Positions 39,332-53,188 of a stretch of DNA of 64,000 nt are shown here, one piece after another. The position numbers and the translations under genes are program-made. The notes below the pieces were generated by a model. That model did not search any database and was not told the DNA's origin. It worked only from the letters and a program-made list of their open reading frames with translations. This stretch comes from Vespa crabro (Eukaryota; Arthropoda; Insecta; Hymenoptera; Vespidae). The stretch lies in NCBI RefSeq assembly GCF_910589235.1, contig NC_060961.1, forward strand, positions 1,662,501 to 1,726,500, written 5' to 3'. Within the stretch, counting starts at the first letter, position 1; each line of letters begins with the position of its first letter.

Positions 39332-42300
39332 TTATTGATCTGCTTGAGGAAGAATAGTTATATTTTCAGAACAATGCTGGGGTTCTGTAGGAGGCGTACC
39401 ATCGTGTGAGCTTCCTATTTGTGGAGTGGCAGGGGTCGCTGGTTGAGACTGAGGGGTTCCAGTAGGCGCATATATAAGACGATATCCAGCTGGTAAAAAG
39501 AAGCCAGCATGCGACGTGCAACTGAATGTTTGAAAGTTTGCTAACGAAGGACCCTCATGATATTGAACATATCCTCCACTTCCAATAGAACCTGATATTG
39601 GTGTTGGTGCAACTAAAGCTCCACTTGCAGAAGAAGTAACGTTTGTTGCATCTGGTATTATTGGTGTAAATTGACATTGATTCGAATTTATAATCACAGG
39701 ATTATTTACTGAATCAGATGTATCAGAGGTTTCGCTTGAATAGTTGATATTCTGTTGTGCAGAAATATTCTGCATACTTTCTGAAGGCACTACTGGAATT
39801 GGGATAACATAAGCATGTTGTATGCTGGCTGCTGTTTGTTGCTGTTGAAGTTGAAGTGGAGTTTGTTTAAGCTTCTGCATGGCTAACCTTAAGGTTTCAT
39901 CAGTATCTGGACAATTGCTGATGCCTTTTTGTAATGGAGTTTGTGGGGCTGTGCTAAATGTTAAATGATCATCTACACCTGGTGCTCTTCCTTGTCCTAT
40001 ATTTACATAAATAGATATATCCCTTCTTTAAAAATTATGGTATAAAAAATTATATAATGAAAAGTTCAAATAAATATTTTTTTTAAGAATTTATATTAAA
40101 AATTTGCTGTAAATAATACCTTAGATCTTCTTGTTTTTTCTTAGACATACTTATATATTTGGATAAATTATAAAAATTTGTAGTATGTAGAATATATAGA
40201 TATATATATTTACATACATATTGCAACAGACTTTAATTATGTATATTAGTTTAAATTCTTACTATGATATAACTGACCTGCCGCTGCATTAGTAGCTACG
40301 GTGTGATAAAGAAGTGGATGATGTTGATGGTGTAATGCACTTGCTTGCTGTTGCTGCTGAATTAATAATTGTAGTTGTTGTTGTTGAAAGCGTTCTAATT
40401 CTTCTCGATGCCTTCGCTGGAGTATTTCTAATTCCATAGTTTGCCTAAATAATAAAATTTGTTGTAATCTTTTTTTGCTATATATTTTTTTTTTCGATAA
40501 ATATTCTTTTATAAACTTATACCTTTTTATAAGTAACTGATATTCTTCACTTGGTGTTAAAGTTGATGCTCGTTCCTCTTTCTCTAATTGTAACTGCATA
40601 TAAATATATAATTTTTAAATTATTATTATAAATATAATAATATTAATATGATCTTTTTACGCACAAATGTTATTATCATTACCTCTGCAAGTAGAGAATT
40701 ACTTGTTAATGTTGCTTGTAATGGGGGCATGGACCCTTCCCGATTCTGTACCATATACGCTGCCGCTGTTACTATAACAATTAGAGCATATTTTATTATA
40801 TATATATATATAATAAATCTTAATGATGCATTATTATTACTCATGTTGAATATCTTACTTTGTTGTTCATCAGGATGACACGGTTTAATTTCTTGTTGCT
40901 GTATATTTGATGTAGCAGAGCTTGGAGGTCCTGCTACTTTAGATACCATAAATCTTGAAATTTTTCTAACAGGTTGTGTTACAGGTTTCTGTTAACATCG
41001 AGATAATATATTTCTAATTGTAAAAAATGGTATTCTTGTATTTTATATGGCATTATATCGCACGATACGCAATTATGTTTCTTTAAACAAATATTAGAAA
41101 GCATAAAATACCTCAGAAACAGAATCTTGTAGTTCTGTTTGTACGGGTGTGTTCGTATCAGAGCGAGACTGCACAATATTTGGTGTAACAGTGGCAACAG
41201 GTACTGATGGAACCGTTGTTAATAAATTTTGTGTTTGTTGCAACGCTGGTTGTATCAACGGAGGATTAATAACAGGTACAGGAGGTGTTAATGGTTGAGG
41301 CGAAGTTGTTGGAAGTACTGGACCTCTGTGATGAATTTTTGCTAATTCTTGTTCCAATTCCTGAAGGCGAGATCCTGGTCTTTGAATTCGTACTTTTATA
41401 TTTTCTTTACTCGGACTCATGTTTTCAGGTCCTCCTTGACTTCCTGGTATAGGACTATCCAATGAGCCTTCCACATGCTAAATACAAAATATAAGAGAGA
41501 TTATAATATTTAAAGAATTATAAAATCATTATTTAAAGCATTATTTATTTTTTATGTAACTTACAGATTGTGAAGATATAAGCTGAGAAGAAGCATCTTG
41601 ATATGTTATTGGTCCTTCAGGATTTGTCACCACACTTGAATCAATACCAGCACTCGTAGAATGTATTGTAGTCTGAGGCGATAATGGACCCTTTAATTTA
41701 AAAAATAATTATGTAATATTAATAATAGAGTTATCAAATTTGTAATGTATTACCTGTACTATATTTTGTGAGGATGATATTGGCATACCAATATTAACCA
41801 ACTTTTGTTGTAAAGAATGCATATATGCATCATATCCTCCCATTACTTGATGACTGTGAGGTGTAGCTGGATAACTTATAGGTGGTGTGCCAACATTTAA
41901 TAATTCAGATGGTTGACTAGTTACTTGAACAAGTTTTTGATGCAAATCTGCTATTGTTTGTGGCCCAGTTCCACTAGTACTTCCCACACTGCTTATATCT
42001 GATACTTTATCCAATGAATTCTGTTGACTCAGTTTACGATGTTGATACTGCTGTTGTTGCTGCTGCTGCTGTTGTATAATTTGTTGTTGCATAAATAAAG
42101 TAGGATCTACAGATTCTACAAGTGTGTGTTCTGGAGTTACATCGTGACTTGAATTTTCATTTTCCGAAGTTAATAACTGACAATCAGAGCTCGTACGTCT
42201 AATTCCACAGCCACTAGAGCCATCATGAACTTCTGTATCTAATATTTTTCCTATTTGCTGTTGTTCTGGAAGTTTTAAATGTAAATGAGATTGATCAGAT

Positions 42301-45300
42301 ATAGAAGCGGGTTCTACATGAACTTGATCTTGAGGTATTTGCTGCATTTGTGGATGGACAGGTGCTACTTGTTGTAGCTGCGGTTGAGTTTGTATAGGTT
42401 GAACATTTCGCATTGCCAGATTTTGAGGCAATATATTTTGGTTTGTAGAACCAATCCATTTTGTTTGAGAAGACATTGTATGAGTTGATACATTTTGTTG
42501 CAGAATTTGTAATTGAGAATCAGTTTGTAATGGAACATTTAACTGAGCTCCCTGTGGTAAAAAAGATGAACTTTGATGAGGTAACTGCTGACTTTGAAAT
42601 GGTTGTTGAACGTTTTGTAGGTTTTGATGAACTTGATGCATAGGTTGGTTTGGAAAATTTTGCTGTGTTTGTGGTTGTATTGGCAATTGACTTATTTCAG
42701 GTTGTATAGGTTGGAAATATTGTTCTGATTGTAGTGCAGGTTTGTAATCCATAACATTTGTATTAACAGTAGTTGTGTTAATATTTGGTTCATGAGTACT
42801 CAAGCCATGTGGTGTAGCAGATTTTGATTTTGGATTAGATAAGATATTAGCTAAATTTTGTGCTAAATCTGGAAGTGTAGAAGATACCTCTTTTGGTTTA
42901 GGCACAACTTTATGAGCAGATTCAGTAGAAACAATAGGATGAACTGGCACTGTGACAGGAACTGGCATATGAACAGGTATATTTCCTGAAACATGTACGA
43001 TATTTTGAGGCATTGCTTGATGTTGCCCAGGATCTTGAATTCCTTGTGCTATAGGAGTAGAACTATCTTGTGGACCAATTTGTACATGTTGTACATGTTG
43101 AATAGGTGTATTAGACATCATTGTAGAATATCTTTTATCTTCAGATATATTAGCTACCTCGATAGTTTGAGATTCTGTTGACACATTAGACGTAGTGGAA
43201 ATATTAGAAATCCTACGATTTCTTTCATCTACATTGGACTGTTGCAATTGTTGTATAGGTCCAGAAAGTATCACATATTGTTGATGTTGTTGTGGTAAAT
43301 ATTGATGTACAGGTCGTTGAGATTGCAATTGATTTTGTTCTGTTTGCATATGTTGTTGAGTTACATTTTGTTGCACAGCAATTTGTTGTTGTTGTATTAT
43401 AATATTTGATTGCACAGTCGATTGATTTTGATATTGTGTTTGCGTATTTAAACCACCACTCGTTTGTATTTGTTGAGATTGCATTTCTTTTTGTGATATT
43501 GTAGTGAAATTTTGAACAGTCGACTGATGTACCTGTTGAGTTACTTGCTGTATAATTGGGGTACTAGGCATTATAACATGTTGATTTGATTGTACAGCAC
43601 CTATATTTTGTTGTAATTGCCCTGGTATTGCCATCTGAGAAATGTTTTGAACTCCAGCAGTTTGTTGATTAAATTGTTGTTGTAAAGTATGCTGAGTACT
43701 ATCCATTTGATCTACAGGCTGTTGTAGATTAGGTAAATTTATATCAACGTTAGGTGGTTGTTCTACTGTCATACCTTGTGTATCTGAAGTAGTTATTTCT
43801 GTTTCTTCAGATTTTGTAGTATCTACCTTCATAGTATTATTTATATTTTCTGTTATACCAGAAGCTTCTGTTTCACTTGCAAGTTGTTTTTGTTCAACCA
43901 CAGGACTAACTAAGAAGCGAGATATCTTGCGTATTGGTGCAGCAGTTATCGTGGACGTTTCTATAGAAATTGCATCGGATGTTGCTATATCCTTACTCAG
44001 ATCTTTTTCTTGAATATCTATAATTTCTTTTGACGTATCATCCTTCGTTAAATCATTTGTTTGAGATGTAGAAGCATTCACATCTTCTACTTGATTTTGA
44101 GTGGATGCTGCTGGCAATTGAGCAATTGAAAAAGTATTAATATCTTCTTGAACGATATGAGTCGCTTCCAAAACTGTATCTGCAGATGTTACAGAAATTC
44201 CACTTTCTTGAGGATCAGTAAGATCACTTGGAATATTAGTTGGTGTCAATGTATCAGTATTTTGAGTAGATGTAGATGATCGTCTAGATGCTTCTGCTGA
44301 TGTGCATTCAGTAACCCCTTGGCTATCAGTTGTTGGAACATTTTGTTGCTTATCCAAAGAAGAACTTGCAATATGTGAAATTATTTGATCGATTGGCAAC
44401 AATTTTGTAGGAGTGGAAGTGTTTGAAGTTTCGTCTCTCTGAAAAAATATAATATCATTTTTATGAATATATTCAAAAGCTTTCAGAAAGTTTCGATGTA
44501 CAAACATATATATATATATATAACTTATCTTATATCTACTTATAAATAATATACTGATAATGAATGACAAATAGGAGATATATAAATTAAACTATCACCA
44601 ACACACATTCACGCAGCACATACGCACGTATATATTTGATACTATATATATTCTTCCTTTCCTTCCCTAATTATACCATTGTACAGATGATATGAGGTGC
44701 TCTGTTGATATTAAAAAACCATTATGATTGAACTGATACATTATAATTTACATAAAAAATATATAGATACTTTGGTTACTCATGGCTCGATAAAATGAGA
44801 AAGGATACATAAATAAATAGGAATATACAACAAAATACAGGAAATTGGAAAAGGAATGGCGGGGATGATGAACTCACCGAACGGTGCCTACGATGGACTT
44901 TGTACGACGATCGGTGACTGCTTTGACGAGTTAGCGAGCCATGTCTCACCTGCTGCGTCCAAAACCACATATACCAATTATATGTACACTCTTTCTATTA
45001 TATCCAAAACATACATATTTTGCACCTAATCGTTCATATTACCATCACGCTCAATGGTTACTTTATTTAACTTTCATTGCTAATTGCAATGAATTTTTAC
45101 TTTTATCAAATTAAGGACTTTTATCCTATTTTCTATAATTTATATTATATTAAATGAATGTAATGTATAAAAATTATATCACTAAATTATCATGTGATTT
45201 TCTACATGATAATTACTTATAAAGTAATTGAACTTTATGTTCTATAATTAAATACCTTGTAAGCAGTGTATATATCTGCAAAGAAACTATTTCATAGTTT

Positions 45301-48300
45301 GTAGATCTCATTAAAGTATTCCATTTTTACGATCTAAATGAAATATATTATTTTCTAGTAAAAGAAGAAACTATGGTAGATCTTAGTACCTTAGCTGTAT
45401 CAAGACTGTGGTCTCGATCTCTTGGGCGACGACTTGTAACTGGACTACCACCGGCAGATTGATCTGGTGGACCATGGGCTACTAAAGGTAAAGCACGCGT
45501 CGGATCTAAACGTAATTGTTTCACGATATCTTCAATTAATTCTATAAACGTTTCACACTGAGATTGTGGTAGCAAATTTTCAGCTGCCTGCATAATAAAA
45601 AAAAAAAAAAAAATATATGCGTTATTATTATACCTACTAGAGATTACATTCTGTAATATATTATATTCTGAAATGCACATACCAAATTGTTAGCAATATC
45701 AGTAGGTACCATGTCATCTCGATCAAATTTAAATGTAACAGTTTTTTGTTTACTAGTATCTAGCTGACACTCAACAGTCATAGACTGTCCTTCTCCGCTA
45801 CTCACTGACAAGACTGTTAATTTGATACCCGGTTTCTTGCGTTTAGTACCAGATCTTTTAACTCTACTTCTTTCGGAAGTTGTAACATTTTCTGAACTTT
45901 CAGAAATAACTCTAAAGCATGAATAATATATTAACATGCATACATATATGTTAACATATACATTTATTTGAATTAGATATGAATTTACCCATCACTTGAA
46001 ACTGCTGGTTGTTGTGGTACAGTATTTGTATTAGCAATTGGTATTTGTTGATTATTTAACTGTTCTTGATGTATAGTAGATTGTATATCCAATGGCAAAG
46101 ATTGTACCGATTCCATAGTATCTTGTTTAGTTAAAGATGATCTGTCACTAGCAGATGTCTGTATAGGACCACTTATTCCTGATGTCAAAGGCATAGAAGT
46201 AGGTATAGAAGTAGGCATAGAAATGGGCATAGAAGTGGGCATAACAGTACCACTTTGCGAATACTGTAACTGCACTACTATATTTTGTTGAGATTGCGCT
46301 TGATGACCAGTATTAGAGAGCATTGAAGGGGCACTTTGAATACTAGGCATTGTAGAAGTTGCAGCATTTTGTACGTGAGTTACTGGTACTGAACTTTGAA
46401 TATTCATTCCTGATGGTATTTGTGTCTGAACTTGTCCAGTTGGTTGCTGTATATATGATTGAGAAGTTGCAGGAGCAGTGCTTCCAGAAATATTTGTATG
46501 TGAATAAATCTGTTGCGCAGTCTGAGTAGATGCTAAAATTTCTACATGGCCAGGTGGATTAGTAGAAGTAGTATACGTGTGAAATATTTGTTGTGGCATA
46601 TTTTGTTGATATAAGCCAGAACTGGTATATCCTGCACTACTAGTTGTATTTTGTTGATAATATTGCTGACTTTGAATTGGTGGAGAACCAACTGGATGTT
46701 GATGTACTTGTTGAATATGTTGCATCTGAGATTGTGAATATTGTACTTGCTGCTGAGGTTGTGGCACTTGTTGATGCATATGTTGTTGTTGTGGCAACAT
46801 CTGTACTTGCGATTGTAATTGTTGTTGAATCTGATGTGTTAATTGCTGTGGTACACTCATTTGATTTAACTGAATATATTGTTGAGGTTGATGCATGTGT
46901 TGTTGTTGCATTTGTTGCTGCTGCTGTTGTATCTGCTGTTGCTGCTGCTGTATTTGCTGCTGCTGCTGCTGTATTTGATGCTGCTGCTGTTGTTGTATTT
47001 GATGCTGCTGCTGTTGTATTTGCTGCTGTTGTTGTATTTGCTGCTGCTGCTGTATTTGTTGTTGTTGCTGTATTTGCTGTTGTTGTATTTGTTGTGTTAC
47101 TGGAGGAAACTGAGGTTGGGCCTGAACATTTTGAGGAGTGGAGCATTGTGGCGAATTCGCACTCAAATTTTGTGGAACGTGTTGTGAAAACTGTTGTTGT
47201 TGATATTGCTGTGGTAATTGCTGATATTGTGGTTGTTGTTGATATTGAACTTGTTGTGCAGCTTGTGTTGCTTGTTGTATTTGTTGAGCCTGTTGAGGCT
47301 GAACTACTGATGTCTGTTGCTGCATAAGTGGTTGTTGAAGAGGCTGTTGAACCAACTGTACTTGTTGAGGTTGTAAACTATGCTGTTGGCCTGCTTGAGA
47401 GGTTGATTGCAATTGTGGCTGTTGTAATGGTATTTGATTTGGTTGCAATTGCATTTGTACCTGACCTTGTATTGGTATACCCATACCAGATTGAATCTGT
47501 TGTTGTTGTAATTGCATTTGCTGTAATATTAACTGTTGTTGTAAAATATTTTCAGCAGATGTAGTAGTTGTATCAGCTTCTCTATCTAAACGTTCTTTTT
47601 CTTCTTTAGCACGTCGCTCCTCCCTTTCTCGTAATAAGGCAGCTATCTGTGATTTCAACATTTTAGCTACTGCTTTGGCATCTTCTTCTAATATAAGACT
47701 CGATTTAGCCATTTCTGAGGCAACTTCTTCCGCGTTATCAGTTTGAATGTCGAAATCAAATTGGATTGCTTCATTTTCTTTATGTTTATTTGTCCGCTTT
47801 TTTGGATCCAAAACTCTTAATCTGAATTCTACACGCGATAATTCAGCATCTGCTACAGCTGAATCACGTGACACCATTTCCAATTTTAATCCAATATCAT
47901 CCGCGAAAAATTCATGATTTAAAAGATCTTTAACCAGAGGTCGTTCTTCTTTTTTCAAACGAATGCACATTTCGATAATTTCACGTACTTCTGGATTTTC
48001 TACCTTATCATAACTCTGTGGTTTAACACCCTATGTCGAATAAAAAAAATTACTTAAATATAATTTATTTATTATACATTCATAATTATATATATATATA
48101 TATATACACATAATTATTTGAAAATAAGGAATATTTAAATATAGTTTAGTAATATGACAACTGACTAAAATTTACAAAAACAGACTGTAATTTTTGTAAT
48201 ATAAGAATCTGTAAAAATTTACCGAAACAACACGTTTGTATATCTGCGCTGGACCTGTACATTCAGAATATGGGTATTCACTTGTAGCCATTTCAAGCAT

Positions 48301-51300
48301 ACACATTCCAAATGCATAGACATCAACCGATTCATCATAATGTTCTTCATACATTTCTGGTGCCATAAATTCTGGTGTACCAATGACACTCTTTGCAAAA
48401 CTCCGATTTTTTAATGTAGCCAATCCTAAATCACCAATTTTCACACTACCTGTAGTACCAGTGATGAATATATTATCACATTTTAAATCACGGTGAATAA
48501 TTGGAGGAGATCTAGAATGCAGAAAACTAAGGCCTTTGAGGATTTGACGGCACCAAGATTTTACAACTTTTGGATTAATTTTCTTGAATCTTCTCAAATA
48601 CCTAAAATAATAAATAGCCAATGTCAAGACAAAGTTTGTATTTAGGAAAAAACTAAGAATATTTTTCTATAAATTGAACTTACGTTTTTAGTGTTCCTGA
48701 TGTCATAAGTTCTGTGACTAGTACAATATATTTTCTACGTGTAAGCGTGACTTCCCAATAATCATAAAATCTAACAATATTAGGATGTTGGAGTCCCTTT
48801 AACATTTCTGCTTCTTCTCGAAATCTCAGTCTTTCTGTTTTATTTAATTTTTTCTCCTATAAAGAAATATCATATCTTTTTTAAATATTAAAAACATATT
48901 TGCATGAATTATAAATATTTTAGATTTCACAATGCTTCACTGACCTGAAGTTCACACCAAGCAACAGCTACTCCTGTTTGAGTATCTAAACCACGATAAA
49001 CAGTTTTGAAACTACCACGTCCAATTTCTTCTTCAAATTTTAGGAACCTTCCATCAGGTGAAATACCTATTGCTTTTTCTTCATCATCATCGTCTTCAAC
49101 TGTTTGTATTTTTGCTTTCATTAATAAATTGCGTACTTCTTCCATAGCCATTGCTTTTTGACTTAATTTTTCATCTGCTTTAAAATTTTCATCGAGCAAA
49201 GGGCCAATAAAACCTTCGACAGTCTCTTCTTGTGTAACTCCTTCTTTCTGAGAATTTTTCTCTACATCTGTTTCTTCTTGTAAATTTGTATCCTTCATAA
49301 CTTCTATATCTGTATCCATTGGTGGAACTTTTCCTAATTTACTCAAAGACTCGTGAAGTGCTTGAGCTGCTACTATATCACTAATACTAGTGCCATTATC
49401 ATCTTCATCATAAATTGTTACACATTCATCTTCAACTCTTTGTGTCTCTGTTTCTTTACCTTCTGATTCTATCACTTCTTCAGAAACTTTGGATGTAACA
49501 AATCTGGAATTTTTTACTATCTCCTCATTTGATTTTTCTTTATTACAGTCTTTAGGCATTGATTCCATTTCTAAACTATTTACAGTAGCAGATTCAGAGC
49601 AATTATTAGATGATTTTCCTCTTGGATTTGCATTCAAAGTATTTATGGACGTTTCTGTGGACGTTGTTGTAGGATCTACATTACTTTTTATATCAATTTC
49701 TTCTATTGTTTTAGAATTATGTAATTTATTAACATCTTGTGGAATAGATTTACTTTTAGATCTTAAAGATTTGTCCCCATCATTATTTCTTTTACTTGCA
49801 CCAGAAGACGAGGGTATTTTTTTATTGCTGTGTCCAACAAAATCTTCGCTAACATTATCTTTTTTCATTTTTGGCTCTATTGTATCTGTTGTGGTACATT
49901 CTGGAATTTCTGTTGCAGATGTGTCCTTCTCGTTAATACCAGAAAACATTTTCGAGATATTATGTTTTAATAATTCTGTGCACTCTAAATGTACATTCGG
50001 TTCTATATTCACTTCATCTTTATTTGTTCTTTTCGATTTTACTTTACTCATTGGTGTGGAAGGTGTAGAACTACATCCTGAATATGAAAATCAATAATAT
50101 TTTTCATTATCTATTATATATTATTCATACATTAATCCATATATAAATATTAAATCTTACCCGATATTTTGAACACATTTTCTGTTGCAGTAATAGCCTC
50201 CTCTGCATCACTAAAGCTGCGATCATTTTCATGATCTAAGGAGGATGAATCTTGACTCCGAGGAGACGACTTTTCTGAAATACGAGCAGATAAAACCTTC
50301 TTCTTAGAAGAAGGTGAACTAGTTGCAACACCGTTGCTAGTTATAGACAATGAATCTGCATTTTGATCAGCTCGCTGCATTCGAATTTGCTTTTTGCAGA
50401 TTGTAGCAGAAGAGCGACTTATGCCTGATAGAGTCTATATAAAGAAATTTATTTTCATTGAAATTTATTTTAATTTTCATAATATATTTATTATATAAAA
50501 TATACCTTTCTCTCAGAAGAGCTACCGGAGCTAGAAGCAGTTTGAGAAACAATGGATAGCTTTCTTTGGCGTCTATGATTATGCGAATGATTGTGAGTTC
50601 TTTGTGTTGTAACAACTGTACAAGGACTTCCTCCTTCTTGAGAGGCTAAGTGGCCCACTGACAAACCAATGCCACCCTGGCTGCTACCACCCCCACTGGC
50701 CACCAGCTTAGGACATAAACTAGACAGGCCACCACTGGTACCACCTGATGAACGTTGCCTGTTTGTCTCATACCTAAAATTCAGTTAAAAGTCATGCTCA
50801 ATTTTAAAACTTCATTTACGTTATGCAGAATATTAAGATAAAGCTTAAGGTAATTCCAAAAAAATCATAATATAAAGACATCTAACACATAAACATAAAA
50901 ACAATTGTGAGTTATTTAAATAAACTCAAAATTAAACTTACATAACTATGAAAATAAGCAGTATTAATATGATCACTTGTTTTAATTAGATTAAAAAATT
51001 ATATTTTGCAAAAAATTAAAATGAATGTGCTTTTTTTATGGAGCAAAAAAAGAAAAAAAAAAAATAAGTACAAAGAAGCATGTATATAAAGGTGCATTAC
51101 ACAACTTTCTTAAACTTAATAGAAATATACATAAATGTATACAAAATCAAACAACAAAAGAGTAATAGAAAATTTTAATGATATAATCTTCATTGTGGCA
51201 TCTATCAAAATATTAAACTTATTTGCATTTAGTTATTAAGTTATTAAGTTATTATAAAAAGTTAAGGTAGATAAACGTTAAGTTATACAAAAAAGAAAGA

Positions 51301-51928
51301 AAAAAAAAAAATAAATAAATAAGTGTCAATGTAAAAAGCATGATTTTTGATACAGACATCATTATACCTGTCCTGCCTGCTGTGGCCAGATGAGAGAAGA
51401 CCACGCACTGTATTGCCTATAGCTGCTCTCTTTTTAGCCTCCCTTTCTCGTTCTCTGTACCCACCAGATCCAGTGCTCACCTGATGTTCTTGACGAGTAC
51501 TTCTATCAGTCTGGAAAAAAAAGAAAAAAGAAAAAAAAAAAAAAAAAAAAAAGAAAAGAAAAAAAAAGAAGAAAAAACTATTATGATCAAATCATTCTAC
51601 TGAATAATATTTTAGGTATTTTTATATAAAAACTTTGAAAAGTAAAAGGAAAAAATTGTTAAACAACAATTGAATTACGCTATAACAAACTTACCTTAAT
51701 ATTTAAAAGTTTGATATTTAAATTAGAATTCGTGTTTGTTGGTACAGGACTCAGATCACAACGAACTCTTCTATGTGATTTTTCAACCACTGGTGACTCT
51801 TCCTCCAAATCTAATTGATTTCCAATCGCAAAAGCTTGAGTTTGTGTCAGCACAATATCTTCACTGCTGTGTTTCTGACTACTACGCACCGAACTCACTG
51901 CCTTGTTTTCATTGCAACATCTCGGCAT
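39332..51928 (-). CDS. Wnk: WNK (with-no-lysine) serine/threonine kinase, long isoform model
   Basis: WNK kinases sense chloride and osmotic state and activate SPAK/OSR1 (fly Fray), controlling cation-chloride cotransporters. I join 19 coding exons into about 3146 residues. Starts, 5' to 3': 51928, 51510, 50773, 50434, 50077, 48856, 48601, 48030, 45911, 45587, 44952, 44438, 41690, 41477, 40988, 40765, 40593, 40444, 39996; the stop is at 39332. Every joint keeps frame. The kinase domain lies near residues 650-915. GRGSFKTVYRG carries the catalytic lysine in the glycine loop, and the usual subdomain II lysine is cysteine (VAVAWCELQ), the WNK hallmark. HRDLKCDN and the loop SFAKSVIGTPEFMAPE follow. 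Next come the CCT-like autoinhibitory domain, a coiled coil, a large Gln-rich region and a second CCT-like domain (TVTFKFDRDDMV). Two RFxV docking motifs are present (KISRFLVSPV, KISRFMVSKV). The conserved C-terminus includes ETLRLAMQKLKQ. Some exons are probably alternative. Confidence 0.93.
44878..44952 (-). other. WNK 75-base cassette exon with NAGNAG acceptor
   Basis: A phase-0 exon of 25 codons, rich in Arg/His/Ser (QSSHRSSYKVHRRHRS), lies between the second CCT-like domain and the large Gln-rich exon. Its acceptor reads CAGCAG, so one glutamine may be optional. Because it is symmetric and isolated by introns on both sides, it could be skipped without a frame change. Confidence 0.65.
46895..47095 (-). 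repeat. Coding (CAG/CAA)n tract in WNK exon 8
   Basis: A dense array of CTG/TTG triplets on the plus strand encodes polyglutamine on the minus strand, broken at regular intervals by Ile, His or Met (QQQQQIQQQQQ pattern). Mixed CAA/CAG codon use suggests selection for the amino-acid run rather than a pure recent expansion. Confidence 0.9.
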
Positions 51929-53135
51929 TGCACATAACCAACTTATAAGAGTTTGCTGGTTAAAATGTTGATCAATTTTGAATGTTATTATTTTTACTTT
52001 TGCTCAATAGATAAGTAATTAATATTGTTTTTCTTCGATTTCTTTTTTAAATAATTATGATGTAATGATTTCAAATAAGCCTGTCTTCAAAGATGCGAAG
52101 AATCGAAGAAATTTTTATAACGTTTCTTTTCCAATAATCTTAACTTTATACATAATTTCCATAATTCTTAAGTCTTAATAAATGTGTCATGCCAGATCAC
52201 TTGATGAAATCTGAAATCAAATAGTAAAATCAAATTAAAAAATTATTAAAATATTAAAATATGTTAAAGATTAAAAATGAAAATATGTCAAAATTAATTA
52301 AAGATTATATGAAATATAATTTTGTGCAACTATTTAGATATTACAAATAAACATAGAACACATATTATCTACGAAACAAAAAACTATTTACAAGCTATGT
52401 TCTTTCAATATAAACATAAAAAATAATATTTGCGTAAAAAAAAAAAAAATATTTTTTATATTAAATAATAATCTATGCCAAAATATTTTTCGACTACAGC
52501 ATTGTTAATAGATGTTAATATTAAAAATACTATATTAATATTAGTATCATGGTAAAGGTATTATATACACAATTATGAGGTGTGGACAATGTTATCTATA
52601 ATCACCATATAAAACACCTTCAAGACTCCAAGGTATAGTCTTTTAAATTATTTGCTGTCCTTTGTATATACCATTTTAAAACAAAAAGCTTGATATGACC
52701 CATTTAGAACTAAGTAACAAAAATAATCTGTAATATTAAGTCTTTTTTTAAATTGGTTTTTAACATTTCACAATCTTATTGCAGGAATGGCTTTTAATCC
52801 AATAGATTTGTTGGCTTTGTGTGCAATAATGCAAAATCAAAATTATTGACATTTTTAAAAAAAATACTGCACACAACGAACGTGATTTTTTCAGTTCTAT
52901 TTTGCACATAGGACTTCTTGAAACAGTTTTTTGATAGTAAAAAATAAATAGATTAAAGGTCATTTGAAGATAGAAAATTATCCTGTCCTAATTTTGGGTA
53001 CATACTGCAACTCCACATTGTGTTTCTTCCATAAATATTCTGTTCAAAGCAAATATTTAATATGTTCAGTATATGCAACAAATATAACATTGTATGTGTA
53101 TGTGTGTGTATATATATATATAATATTACACACAC

Positions 53136-53188
<53 letters not shown>

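Noticed and set aside
46640..47146. Minus-strand Thr/Asn/Ala-rich frame within WNK exon 8
   Set aside because: It is a shifted reading of the same glutamine repeat, with no homology and no splice support.
46644..47327. Plus-strand 227-codon frame opposite WNK exon 8, Val/Ala-rich
   Set aside because: It is the antisense reading of the (CAG/CAA)n tract, where triplet repeats keep all frames free of stops. The minus-strand frame has kinase-family context and splice continuity.
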